Source: CAZEVI01 sp964515615
GTDB lineage: Bacteria; Patescibacteriota; UBA1384; XYA2-FULL-43-10; CAINNR01
Assembly: GCA_964515615.1 (NCBI GenBank)
Contig: CAZEVI010000001.1
Location: forward strand, 1-57,728
Reading direction: 5' to 3'
DNA length: 57,728 nt
The position numbers and the translations under genes are program-made. The notes beneath the pieces are model-generated. The model made no database searches, was not told the origin of the DNA, and saw only the letters and a list, made by a program, of their open reading frames with translations. Position 1 is the first letter of the stretch. Every line of letters begins with the position of its first letter. This document shows, piece by piece, positions 7,552 to 14,620 of this stretch.

Positions 7552-8514
7552 TTATTGCTTAATTTCCTCAACTAAAACACTCGAACAGCCAAATGAGGGA
7601 CAGCCGAGTTGCGATAAAAAGGTCGGCGCCAAATCAAGAACGACGCCAGCCGGAGCCGAAGCTGTCCCCCATGTGGCATTAATATTTTCAAAAATTCTTT
7701 TACCGTTTGCACGGTTGGTAATTCTAATTAAAGTTCCTCGAGAATAATTTGGCGATACGACGTAGCCGGAAACCGTCGTCATTGTCGCTCGACCGCTGAC
7801 AGATGATAGTACGGTAACTTTTGTGCCGGTATAGTTTATCTGTGTTTTTGGCTCTTTGATAACCTCCGTAGATAATAGTATTCGCGACACTTCTTCCCCG
7901 TCTTCTCTTGTTACCCGATAGGTCAGCTTCTTCTCTCCTTTTGCTCCAGCATCAATCCTTTTCTTGCCATAATCCAAATTTGGGTCTTCTTTCTCTAATG
8001 TCTGAAAATCGATTGATTTTGTCTCAACAATGTTTGTAATGGCAACGCGAGTAATTGTAATGCTCGAGCCGTTGAAAATTTCCGCCGACAGGCTAACATT
8101 TATCTTGTCATCGGTGCCGAGTTCAACATTTTTCTCTAATAACAGTTGGCCGGCGGTTTTCGCCCAGCTGCGATATTCGCCGATTTTTTTGCCGTCTTTA
8201 ATGGTAATTACCGGTGCCCGCAAAATTTTAATTGTTCCACCAAGTTTTAATTTCGGATCGGGGAAAACCGAAATTTTGTCTTCCGAATAATAGGCAACGC
8301 CAAGATCAGTGATAATCTTTTGGCTATCAAAACTACTACTTTCGCCGTTGATAATATTTTCGCTGCCGTTTGGAGCAATTTCTGTTATTTGATAGGGATA
8401 TTTGTCAACGACTGATAAAGGTTCAGCAAAATCGGCCGCTTGACTTTTCAGCGCGCTTAACGATCCAAAACTAATTAGTGAAACAAAAACTAAGGCAAAG
8501 AAAAAATTTCGCAT
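7552..8514 (-). CDS. Secreted G5-domain protein with RlpA-like/3D C-terminal domain
   Basis: A 320-residue exported protein. Residues 1-27 are a signal peptide ending in KSQA. A DUF348/ubiquitin-like segment (about 60-145) is followed by a G5 domain (about 155-235, containing DAGAKGEKKLTYRVTREDG), then a double-psi beta-barrel of the RlpA/3D type (about 240-318, with GTLIRITNRANGKRIF and VVLDLAPTFLSQLG). This architecture resembles YabE/Rpf-like cell-wall proteins that bind or cleave peptidoglycan. I cannot identify a convincing catalytic Asp pair, so binding or lytic activity is open. TATAAT ends six bases before the ATG, so the mRNA is probably leaderless. Confidence 0.85.
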   Translation of the reverse strand: MRNFFFALVFVSLISFGSLSALKSQAADFAEPLSVVDKYPYQITEIAPNGSENIINGESSSFDSQKIITDLGVAYYSEDKISVFPDPKLKLGGTIKILRAPVITIKDGKKIGEYRSWAKTAGQLLLEKNVELGTDDKINVSLSAEIFNGSSITITRVAITNIVETKSIDFQTLEKEDPNLDYGKKRIDAGAKGEKKLTYRVTREDGEEVSRILLSTEVIKEPKTQINYTGTKVTVLSSVSGRATMTTVSGYVVSPNYSRGTLIRITNRANGKRIFENINATWGTASAPAGVVLDLAPTFLSQLGCPSFGCSSVLVEEIKQ

Positions 8515-8520
8515 AAGTTA

Positions 8521-8526
8521 ATTATA
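8521..8526 (-). promoter_or_regulatory. Extended -10 box of the G5-domain gene, leaderless
   Basis: TGCTATAAT on the minus strand, with TATAAT at 8526-8521, lies six bases before the ATG at 8514. The normal initiation distance falls at the start codon. Confidence 0.6.
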
Positions 8527-8537
8527 GCAAATTCTCC

Positions 8538-8610
8538 TACCAACTTACGAAAAACTACCGCTGACATACCAACAGAAAAGTTCTATCTTCGTAAGTTCAT
8601 TTTGTTGGTA
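8538..8610. repeat. Interrupted inverted repeat between uvrD and the G5-domain gene
   Basis: AACTTACGAA (8542-8551) is repeated in reverse complement as TTCGTAAGTT (8588-8597), and the outer arms TACCAAC (8538-8544) and GTTGGTA (8604-8610) also pair. The structure lies between the uvrD stop and the downstream promoter. It has no T-run directly after it, so it may be a processing/stability hairpin or an operator. Confidence 0.5.
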
Positions 8611-8632
8611 TTGGTAATTTTGCAGGAGACAA

Positions 8633-10621
8633 TTAAATTTCGCTTTTTACATCGTCTGGTATCTCTTCCAAAAACCTCGATGGCAAATTGGCTACCGGAT
8701 TTCCGAAATAAATTCGCCCGGAAGCAAAAATCAGATATAATTTTTTTTGCGCCCGAGTAATTCCAACATAACAAAGCCGACGCTCTTCTTCAATCTCTCC
8801 TTCTTCCAATAAACTTCGCGAATGTGGCAAAAGTCCCTCCTCCATTCCGATAATAAACACCGTTGGGAATTCCAACCCTTTTGATGAATGCAAAGTCATT
8901 AGTGTTACAACATCGGATTTTAAATCATAATCATCTGAATCTTGGTACAAAGCAACCTTTTCTAAAAATACTTCTAGCGAATTTTGGCTGGGATTCAAGT
9001 CGTCTTCGATAGCCGCAGTATCAGTGTATGAAGCAACCGATTTGAGCTCCAAAACATTTTCCCAACGCGCCTCGCCCTCGGCAGTTCCATCAAGGAGATA
9101 ATCTTTGTAGCCCGACTTTTCGGCAATCAAATCAATCAATTCGGAAACACCGGTAGCTGATTGGTCGCCTAAATGATAGATTTTTGTTCGGAAATCTTCA
9201 ATCATCCTCAGAAATATTGATATTTTTTCCGGAACCTTTGCACCCAGTGAAGAAAGGCCTTGTAAGTAGTTGGCGACCGTTTTTGCTCCAATACCTCGAG
9301 CCGGAACATTGACAATTCTTTCAAAAGCGATTCGATCGTTAGGGTTAATGATTAAGCGCAGATAAGACAAAATGTCTTTAATCTCTCGCCGGTCGTAAAA
9401 CTTTGTGCCACCAACCACTTTGTATGGTATACCATAGCGCAAAAACGCTTCCTCGACCGATCTGGACTGACTGTTCATCCGATAAAGAACGGCAAAATCA
9501 TTCCAATTTGATTTTTCAGCAAAATTCAATCCACGAATTTCGGTCGCCACAAATTCGGCCTCATCTTTTTCATTTAATGCTTGATAAACTTGAATTGCCG
9601 ATCCTTCGGAGTTTTCGGTAAATAATGTTTTGTCAGTTCGATTGCGATTGCATTTAATTAATTCGTCGGCCGCCCGTAAAATATTTTTTGTCGAACGGTA
9701 ATTTTGTTCAAGTTTGATAATTTTCGCTCCCAGCCAATCGCGTTCAAAATTAAGAATATTACGAAAATTAGCACCGCGAAAACCGTAAATCGATTGCGAG
9801 TCGTCGCCGACAACACAGATATTTTTTGATTTGGCCGAGAGCATTTTTGACCAGAGATATTGAACCTGATTTGTATCTTGATATTCGTCGATTAAAATAT
9901 AGCGAAAGTTTTGCTGATACTTTTCCAAAACTTTCGGATTTTCCTCAAAAAGCTTAACACACAATAGTAGCAGATCATCAAAATCCATTGCGCCGATAGT
10001 TTTTAAATATTTTTGATATTCACTATAAACACTCTGGACAACTTCTTCAAACGGCGAATTGATAAATTTTTTATATTCCTCAGGAGAGACAAATTCATTT
10101 TTCGAGCTACCAATATAATAAAGAACGGCATTCGGATTATAACTTTTTGTGTCAAATTGTTTGTCTTGCATTATCTTTTTCACCACTGCCAACTGGTCCT
10201 GAGAATCGTAAATTGTAAAATTTGACGGATAGCCGAGATATTTGGCTTCGCGACGAAGAATCTTAACGCAAATTGAATGAAAAGTCCCCAACCACGGTAA
10301 CATAATATTGTTCGATTGTTCGATTGTTCGATTGTTCTGAAATTTGGAATTTGGGATTAGCTTGGTTATTGTATCTTGTTTCTCGTTTCTTGTCAAAAGT
10401 CGCTCCATTCGTTTCTTCATCTCTCCGGCTGCCTTATTAGTGAAAGTAACAGCTAAAACATTCTCCGACAAAATATTTTTCTCGGAGATTAAGTAGGCCA
10501 GTCGATGAGTTAAAACTCGAGTTTTCCCGCTCCCTGCGCCGGCGAGAATCAACACTGGGCCTTCGGTAGTTTTAACGGCTTCAATTTGCTGATTATTTAA
10601 GCTAGATAGAAGATCATCCAT
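8633..10621 (-). CDS. uvrD: UvrD/PcrA-type ATP-dependent DNA helicase
   Basis: A 662-residue superfamily 1A 3'-5' helicase. Motifs in order: Q-motif (LNNQQIEAV), Walker A AGAGSGKTRVL, TFTNKAAGEM, TFHSICVKILRRE, DEYQDTN (motif II), GDDSQSIYGFRGA (III), QNYRS (IV), LMTLHSSKGLEF (V) and YVGITRAQKKLYL (VI). UvrD/PcrA helicases act in mismatch and nucleotide-excision repair and in clearing blocked forks. The usual C-terminal Tudor-like extension is absent or very short. Residues about 75-106 are an odd low-complexity insertion (NEKQDTITKLIPNSKFQNN and so on) between motif Ia-type sequence and TFHS, encoded partly by three tandem TTGTTCGA copies. Confidence 0.95.
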   Translation of the reverse strand: MDDLLSSLNNQQIEAVKTTEGPVLILAGAGSGKTRVLTHRLAYLISEKNILSENVLAVTFTNKAAGEMKKRMERLLTRNEKQDTITKLIPNSKFQNNRTIEQSNNIMLPWLGTFHSICVKILRREAKYLGYPSNFTIYDSQDQLAVVKKIMQDKQFDTKSYNPNAVLYYIGSSKNEFVSPEEYKKFINSPFEEVVQSVYSEYQKYLKTIGAMDFDDLLLLCVKLFEENPKVLEKYQQNFRYILIDEYQDTNQVQYLWSKMLSAKSKNICVVGDDSQSIYGFRGANFRNILNFERDWLGAKIIKLEQNYRSTKNILRAADELIKCNRNRTDKTLFTENSEGSAIQVYQALNEKDEAEFVATEIRGLNFAEKSNWNDFAVLYRMNSQSRSVEEAFLRYGIPYKVVGGTKFYDRREIKDILSYLRLIINPNDRIAFERIVNVPARGIGAKTVANYLQGLSSLGAKVPEKISIFLRMIEDFRTKIYHLGDQSATGVSELIDLIAEKSGYKDYLLDGTAEGEARWENVLELKSVASYTDTAAIEDDLNPSQNSLEVFLEKVALYQDSDDYDLKSDVVTLMTLHSSKGLEFPTVFIIGMEEGLLPHSRSLLEEGEIEEERRLCYVGITRAQKKLYLIFASGRIYFGNPVANLPSRFLEEIPDDVKSEI
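10302..10395. repeat. Degenerate tandem repeat in frame inside uvrD
   Basis: Tandem TTGTTCGA-like octamers (about 10310-10337) are followed by GAAATTTGGAATTTGGGAT and by TATCTTGTTTCTCGTTTCTTG. The reading frame is kept throughout, adding about 30 residues that helicases of this family do not normally have at this place. Confidence 0.7.
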
Positions 10622-10683
10622 CTGAAAATTCCTAAAATTAGATTACTTAAGTATCTTAATTGAAAAACAGCTTTTTTTCAACT

Positions 10684-10705
10684 AAAAAAGGCGCAAGGAT
10701 TTGCG
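10684..10705 (-). terminator. Minus-strand intrinsic terminator at the end of the structured region
   Basis: On the minus strand CGCAA pairs with TTGCG around ATCC, followed by CC and six Ts (10689-10684). Confidence 0.6.
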
Positions 10706-11048
10706 TACTTATAGGGAACAAATATTTTAATTATTGCCCTGTCGCGTCACTTACGCCTTTAAGGGGTGTCGCGAAAACGACTTGTGGAATCGCTTCGTAG
10801 CATCCCTTAAATGACTTTTAGTCATAAAGAGACACCTTCAACGTTTCCCTAAACCCTGGTTCTCCTCGCCACATTAAATTTGAATTTCTGCTAGCACTTT
10901 TTCTTTTCGGTTCATGGCTTATTGGCAAGGAAAAGTCAGCTAGAAATCAAGATGATTATCCAAATTAAAATTTATTAGAAATTAGAAATTTGGAACAAGA
11001 AATTGTTTTTAGCTAGCTTCCCCTGCCAAACGGTAAATATGAATTAAC

Positions 11049-11073
11049 AAAAAACTCCCCGCTAAGAGGAGCT
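11049..11073 (-). terminator. Minus-strand internal terminator or attenuator
   Basis: AGCTCC and GGAGTT (minus strand) pair over six bases, one of them G-U, with a nine-base loop, followed by a six-T run (11054-11049). It lies about 120 bases downstream of the strong promoter. Confidence 0.6.
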
Positions 11074-11199
11074 GACACAAAACCAATTTCTAATTACAAA
11101 TCACTAATTTCTAATCATCAGACACCAGAAATTAGGTACTAGACATTTTAAATTCGCCCCTCCGCGAATGAGTACTGTTAAATTGTTAATGTTGTTTTA

Positions 11200-11229
11200 A
11201 TTATATACCAAAAAACCGGCGACTGTCAA
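11200..11229 (-). promoter_or_regulatory. Near-consensus sigma-70 promoter, minus strand
   Basis: TTGACA (11229-11224) and TATAAT (11205-11200) are both perfect, separated by 18 bases. This is the best promoter in the window and points into the structured non-coding region. Confidence 0.75.
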
Positions 11230-11241
11230 GACTAAAAGTAC

Positions 11242-11271
11242 TTGACTGAAAAAAACTGCTAGTACTGTAAT
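11242..11271 (+). promoter_or_regulatory. Possible upstream promoter toward the TPR gene
   Basis: TTGACT (11242-11247), 18-base spacer, TGTAAT (11266-11271). It is divergent from the strong minus-strand promoter. Confidence 0.4.
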
Positions 11272-11318
11272 GGATATTTTTTGCCGATATTTTTTAAATG
11301 ATCAAATTTGACTCTTGT

Positions 11319-11326
11319 GGTATAAT
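11319..11326 (+). promoter_or_regulatory. Extended -10 promoter of the TPR gene
   Basis: TGGTATAAT, with TATAAT at 11321-11326, is an extended -10 element. It overlaps codons of any longer start and so favours the ATG at 11343. Confidence 0.55.
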
Positions 11327-11342
11327 TATTTGTGAGGTATTT

Positions 11343-11831
11343 ATGAAAACGCAGTCAGGCACAAACGTCTGGTATTTGTTGACGCTGATTGTTTTAGCGT
11401 TAGTTTTTATTTTTGTCGGAGTAAAATATTTAAATAAAGGCGAGAACAATCAACAGATTTCGGCCCCAGCTGAAAATACTCAAAATGTCACCAATCCCAA
11501 ATCTAATTCAGACAGCGGTTCAAAAACAAAGCAAAATCTGCCGATCGACCAACAATATGCCGCAAATGGCGCCGACAGCTTAAACAAAAATGATTATCAA
11601 ATGGCAATCGACTATTTTAGTCAAGCGATTGCTGCCAATCCGGAGGCGATAAGTTATTACTCGCTAAAATCTCAAGCCGAAGTTTTGGCTGGCAAAGATG
11701 CAGAGGCCAAAGCGACACTGGAGGCCGGCTTGAAAGTGGACCCCAATAATGAACTTTTAAATTCCAAATTAGACGTTTTAAACAACAGCCAAAATTTGGT
11801 GCCAGCCGATCAGGAAACGCCGAGGCAATAA
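11343..11831 (+). CDS. Membrane-anchored TPR-repeat protein
   Basis: A 162-residue protein beginning MKTQSGTNVWYLL with a single N-terminal membrane helix (about residues 9-28), then an Asn/Ser/Lys-rich linker (30-70), then about two tetratricopeptide repeats (75-145; AANGADSLNKNDYQMAIDYF, YSLKSQAEVLAGKDAEAKAT). The C-terminal tail is polar. It should sit on the outer face of the cytoplasmic membrane and bind protein partners. The ATG at 11343 has a GTGAGG ribosome binding site; a start 45 bases upstream would overlap the promoter. It precedes the dockerin hydrolase and the cohesin protein on the same strand, so a shared role in surface assembly is possible but unproven. Confidence 0.8.
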   Translation: MKTQSGTNVWYLLTLIVLALVFIFVGVKYLNKGENNQQISAPAENTQNVTNPKSNSDSGSKTKQNLPIDQQYAANGADSLNKNDYQMAIDYFSQAIAANPEAISYYSLKSQAEVLAGKDAEAKATLEAGLKVDPNNELLNSKLDVLNNSQNLVPADQETPRQ

Positions 11832-11953
11832 TGTCATCAATACCAAATTACGAATTAAGAGTTATCAGAAATTACACTGACCTTACAAAATAATTGAAAA
11901 ATATATGTATCACAGAGTGAAACAAAAATCTGTCGTAAGTGAGTAGAATAAAA

Positions 11954-12916
11954 ATGAAAATGCGAGGGGCAAAACTAATTATAATTTTGGCAGCGATCTC
12001 AATCATCGCCTTGCCGATTTTAGCTTTCGCTTCGCACATCGAACTCCGTTATGTTAACGCCCGCCAAGCGTACATTGATACTTTTTACAACAAAGTTGTT
12101 GCTCAGCTAATTTACGATGAAGCCAGCCAACATCAAATTAACCCCAAATTGATTTTGGTGATTCTTCAGCGAGAAAGTTCGGCTGTTACTCAAACCACCC
12201 CGTCTTCTGACACTAGGCGTGCTTGGCCAATGTTTTACAATTATGACGAAAATATGGCCAATTGTTTAAATGCCGGAACAAATTGTAATGATTCAAAATA
12301 CAACAAGCCCGACTATTCTTATCGAGCTGAAAATTACGGCGGCGTCGGACAACAGATAGCATATGCAACCGCTCAATTTCGAAATTTGCACGACAGTGCT
12401 TCCTATTGCGGATCAAGCACCGCAGTTTCCATTGATGGTAACACAATTACTGCTGACAATGCCGCTTCTTGCGCTCTCTATAAATATACGCCGCATGCTG
12501 TCTCTTACGACACAAATTCAGCATTTTACACCAACTGGGCTTCTTGGTGGGGAGGAACTCCCAATGGAGGCAGCTATTCGCAAACGAACATTATCTCAGA
12601 AACCAATTTTTCAAACCCCAACGATATGACTGTCGATCAAATTAACGCTTTTCTGACAACTAAGGGTTCTTGGTTGGCAAGCTATATGATTGCCGAGTAT
12701 ATCTCTGTTCCCTACCCAGTTTTGGTCGATGACACTCCACCGGCAGCGCCGGTAAGAAAAACCGGCGATGCCAATAATGACAGTGCAGTTGATCTTTTGG
12801 ATTTATCAATTTTAGCAACATGGTGGGGTACAACCAACACTGATGCCGATTTTAACTCCGACGGAACGGTTGATCTTTTGGATTTATCGATTCTTGCTTC
12901 GGCATGGGGAAGTTAA
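11954..12916 (+). CDS. Secreted lysozyme-like hydrolase with C-terminal type I dockerin
   Basis: About 320 residues. An N-terminal signal peptide or anchor (KLIIILAAISIIALPILAFA) precedes a helical domain (about 45-200) with INPKLILVILQRESS, where the Glu is the probable acid catalyst, and later GGVGQQIAYATAQFRNLHD and ALYKYTPH. These match a family of predicted lysozyme/transglycosylase-like proteins common in actinobacteria and CPR. After a Pro-rich linker, residues about 267-320 are a complete dockerin: two calcium-loop repeats (GDANNDSAVDLLDLSILATW and DFNSDGTVDLLDLSIL). Dockerins bind cohesins, and a cohesin protein is encoded 440 bases downstream. A GTG at 11939 is an alternative start; I see no strong ribosome binding site for either. 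Confidence 0.85.
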   Translation: MKMRGAKLIIILAAISIIALPILAFASHIELRYVNARQAYIDTFYNKVVAQLIYDEASQHQINPKLILVILQRESSAVTQTTPSSDTRRAWPMFYNYDENMANCLNAGTNCNDSKYNKPDYSYRAENYGGVGQQIAYATAQFRNLHDSASYCGSSTAVSIDGNTITADNAASCALYKYTPHAVSYDTNSAFYTNWASWWGGTPNGGSYSQTNIISETNFSNPNDMTVDQINAFLTTKGSWLASYMIAEYISVPYPVLVDDTPPAAPVRKTGDANNDSAVDLLDLSILATWWGTTNTDADFNSDGTVDLLDLSILASAWGS

Positions 12917-12967
12917 ATAGTCCAACAGCTGATCAACCGGTAAGCTAGTCAGCAAAAATTAAAACAA

Positions 12968-13327
12968 ATGATTAAATCATTTCAATAATTAATAGTTTGG
13001 CAAAAATCTCACAAGCTGACATTGGAAATTTATCAGATTGTAGCAGAATTTCCAAAATACGAAATTTACGGTTTGGCGAGCCAAATGAGGAGGAGTGCAT
13101 CTTCCATACCGTCAAACATTGCTGAGGGATTCAAAAGTAGGTCAAACAAAGATAGTCGCAACTTTTATAACGTCGCTTCTGGTTCTCTAGAAGAATTACA
13201 ATATCAACTTATTTTATCACGCGATTTAAGTTATATTAATGCTGAGACATATAATAAATTAGCAAATTTTTGTGAGGAAGTAAGTAAATTATTAACCGCA
13301 TGGTCAAAAAGTCAGCTGATTAGCTGA
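12968..13327 (+). CDS. S23/IVP-family four-helix-bundle protein with an in-frame nonsense codon
   Basis: From ATG 12968 the frame reads MIKSFQ, then TAA at 12986-12988, then LIVWQKSHKLTLEIYQIVAE and the family hallmark GLASQMRRSASSIPSNIAEGF. Family members normally read SFQ[D/E]LIVWQK without interruption, so the TAA replaces one codon, most simply GAA to TAA. The remaining 101-residue frame could be translated from TTG at 13022, which would remove the start of helix 1. Short degenerate AGCTGAT/GGCTGAC-like repeats border it at about 12924-12952 and 13313-13340. It lies between the dockerin and cohesin genes and is unrelated to them in function. It is either a decaying gene, a base-call error, or reinitiates downstream. 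Confidence 0.75.
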
Positions 13328-13356
13328 GTGGCTGACTGGCTAATATGGAGGGTTTA

Positions 13357-14604
13357 ATGAAAAAATTAATATCAGTCATCGCAATCACAGCAATAATTGC
13401 GCTCGGTTTGCCGATAAAATCTTTGGCAGCCGGTGGAATTTACGCTTCCGGTGGCGGAAACAAAACCGTCGGTCAAAGTTTCACCGTTACCGTTTCCGCT
13501 TCGGGCGCAACTTTTAATGCTCTTGAAGGAACAATTTCCGTTTCCGGACCGGTTTCAATTACCGGTTTTTCCGCCGGCAGCGCTACTTGGCTGACAGCTC
13601 CGGCGAACGGCGCACACTTTAAAGGAATGGTAACTTCGGCAGCCAGTTCGCTGCGAGTCGCAACTGTTACTCTTAAAGCAACAGGTGCCGGCAGTGGCGC
13701 GGTTTCGGTTTCCTCTGTCAGGTTGGCTAACGCCGGCAGTGATGTTGGCAGCGGTGCCGGATCAGCAAGTTTCACAATTTCAAATCCACCGAATCTGCCG
13801 GGCGCACCAACCGTTACTTCTTCCTCTCACCCCGACCAAAACACCGCTTATGAAGCGACAACTATTGATTTAGCCTGGAATAAAGCGTCTGGTGTAGATG
13901 CTTTCTCCTATCTTCTCGACCAAACAGCCAACACAACTCCGGTAGCAAAAACAACTGACGCCAACACCTCAATTTCCTATCCGAACCAGGCAATCGGCAC
14001 CTACTATTTCCACATTCGCGCTCACAAAGCTGACGGTTGGGGAGGGACGACTCATTTCAAAATTACAATTAAAGAACCGGATGCTAAAATTGATGAAACT
14101 CTGCAAGCACCAGTTAAAATCAAGGTCGAAAAAGCTGAAGATTTTGTCAATAATATTAAAGACGGCTTGGTTACCGGTGTGGTAATCAGCGGTAAAACCG
14201 AACCCGAATTTACCGCCAACATTACCTTGACCCCATCACCGGCACTTCCCGAAGGCAAAACTTATTCCGCACTCGCTGACAAAGACGGTAATTTTTCCCT
14301 TCCAATCGACTGGCCAATCCCCTCCGGAAGATATACAATGACTATTCAAGGACAGAAAGATAAATTTTTAACACCAATCACCGATCCGATAATTTTTGAA
14401 ATCTCCCAAACTAAAGGTGGAGCAATTAACATTTTGACTGATAGTGATACTAATCCAGCAAAAAACATTGTTGAAACTGTCAGCAAAAATTATAACAAAA
14501 CACTAATCGGCGAAATTGCTGCCGGCATTTTGGTTCTGCTTCTGGTCGGGCTTCTAATCTTTCTCCGTCGTAGAAAAATCAAAAAAGCTAAATCTCTCGG
14601 ATAA
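13357..14604 (+). CDS. Membrane-anchored cohesin-domain surface protein
   Basis: About 415 residues starting MKKLIS, chosen because GGAGG lies seven bases upstream; an in-frame ATG at 13345 overlaps that site. Residues 1-25 are a signal peptide. Residues about 26-140 form a cohesin-like beta-sandwich (NKTVGQSFTVTVSASGATFN, then a V-T-L-K-A-T strand). A fibronectin/Ig-like domain follows (about 150-240, HPDQNTAYEATTIDLAW), then a third beta domain (about 255-355), a membrane helix (about 392-410) and a basic tail RRRKIKKAKS. This orients it outside the membrane. Its natural partner would be the dockerin hydrolase just upstream. The pairing is inference; both domains are clear. Confidence 0.85.
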   Translation: MKKLISVIAITAIIALGLPIKSLAAGGIYASGGGNKTVGQSFTVTVSASGATFNALEGTISVSGPVSITGFSAGSATWLTAPANGAHFKGMVTSAASSLRVATVTLKATGAGSGAVSVSSVRLANAGSDVGSGAGSASFTISNPPNLPGAPTVTSSSHPDQNTAYEATTIDLAWNKASGVDAFSYLLDQTANTTPVAKTTDANTSISYPNQAIGTYYFHIRAHKADGWGGTTHFKITIKEPDAKIDETLQAPVKIKVEKAEDFVNNIKDGLVTGVVISGKTEPEFTANITLTPSPALPEGKTYSALADKDGNFSLPIDWPIPSGRYTMTIQGQKDKFLTPITDPIIFEISQTKGGAINILTDSDTNPAKNIVETVSKNYNKTLIGEIAAGILVLLLVGLLIFLRRRKIKKAKSLG

Positions 14605-14620
14605 TTTAGATTAATTAGGA

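Larger units (their letters stand above)
10684..11193 (-). ncRNA. Candidate structured non-coding RNA (or uvrD leader), unidentified
   Basis: A strong minus-strand promoter predicts initiation near 11193. Transcription would cross a first terminator at 11049-11073 (giving an RNA of about 140 nt) and, if it reads through, continue across the densely paired part to a second terminator at 10684. UvrD begins 63 bases further on, so the region could alternatively be a regulated leader of uvrD. Middle sections contain degenerate AATTTCTAA repeats. The orientation is inferred from promoter and terminators; identity is unknown. Confidence 0.42.
10622..11297. other. 676-bp non-coding, highly structured intergenic region
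   Basis: No open frame with start signals is present. Paired elements on one strand or the other include AAAGGCG (from 10687) with CGCCTTT (to 10760); AAGGGGTG (10761-10768) with CATCCCTT (10801-10808), eight contiguous pairs; an ATGAC/GTCAT hairpin at 10811-10825; TAGGGAA (10712-10718) with TTCCCTA (about 10844-10851), which would cross the first pairing as a pseudoknot; TCCAAATT/AATTTGGA around 10969-10993; and TTGGCA...AGCTAG (10922-10942) with CTAGCT...TGCCAA (11013-11029). A near-consensus promoter and two terminators, all on the minus strand, bracket it. I tested it mentally for RNase P RNA, tmRNA, SRP RNA, 6S and common riboswitches and found no convincing match. Confidence 0.7.

Noticed and set aside
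10684..10880. Possible tmRNA
   Set aside because: No tRNA-like TTCGA T-loop with CCA end and no tag frame ending in an Ala-rich stop was found on either strand.
10905..10945. GGTTCATGGCTTATTGG followed by GGAAAAGTC, resembling conserved ends of RNase P RNA
   Set aside because: The upstream ACAGAA part and the CR-I sequence are missing or in the wrong order, and no P4 helix can be built.
12986..12988. Stop-codon recoding
   Set aside because: TAA ends many other genes here and TGA is also used as a stop; alternative codes in CPR concern TGA.
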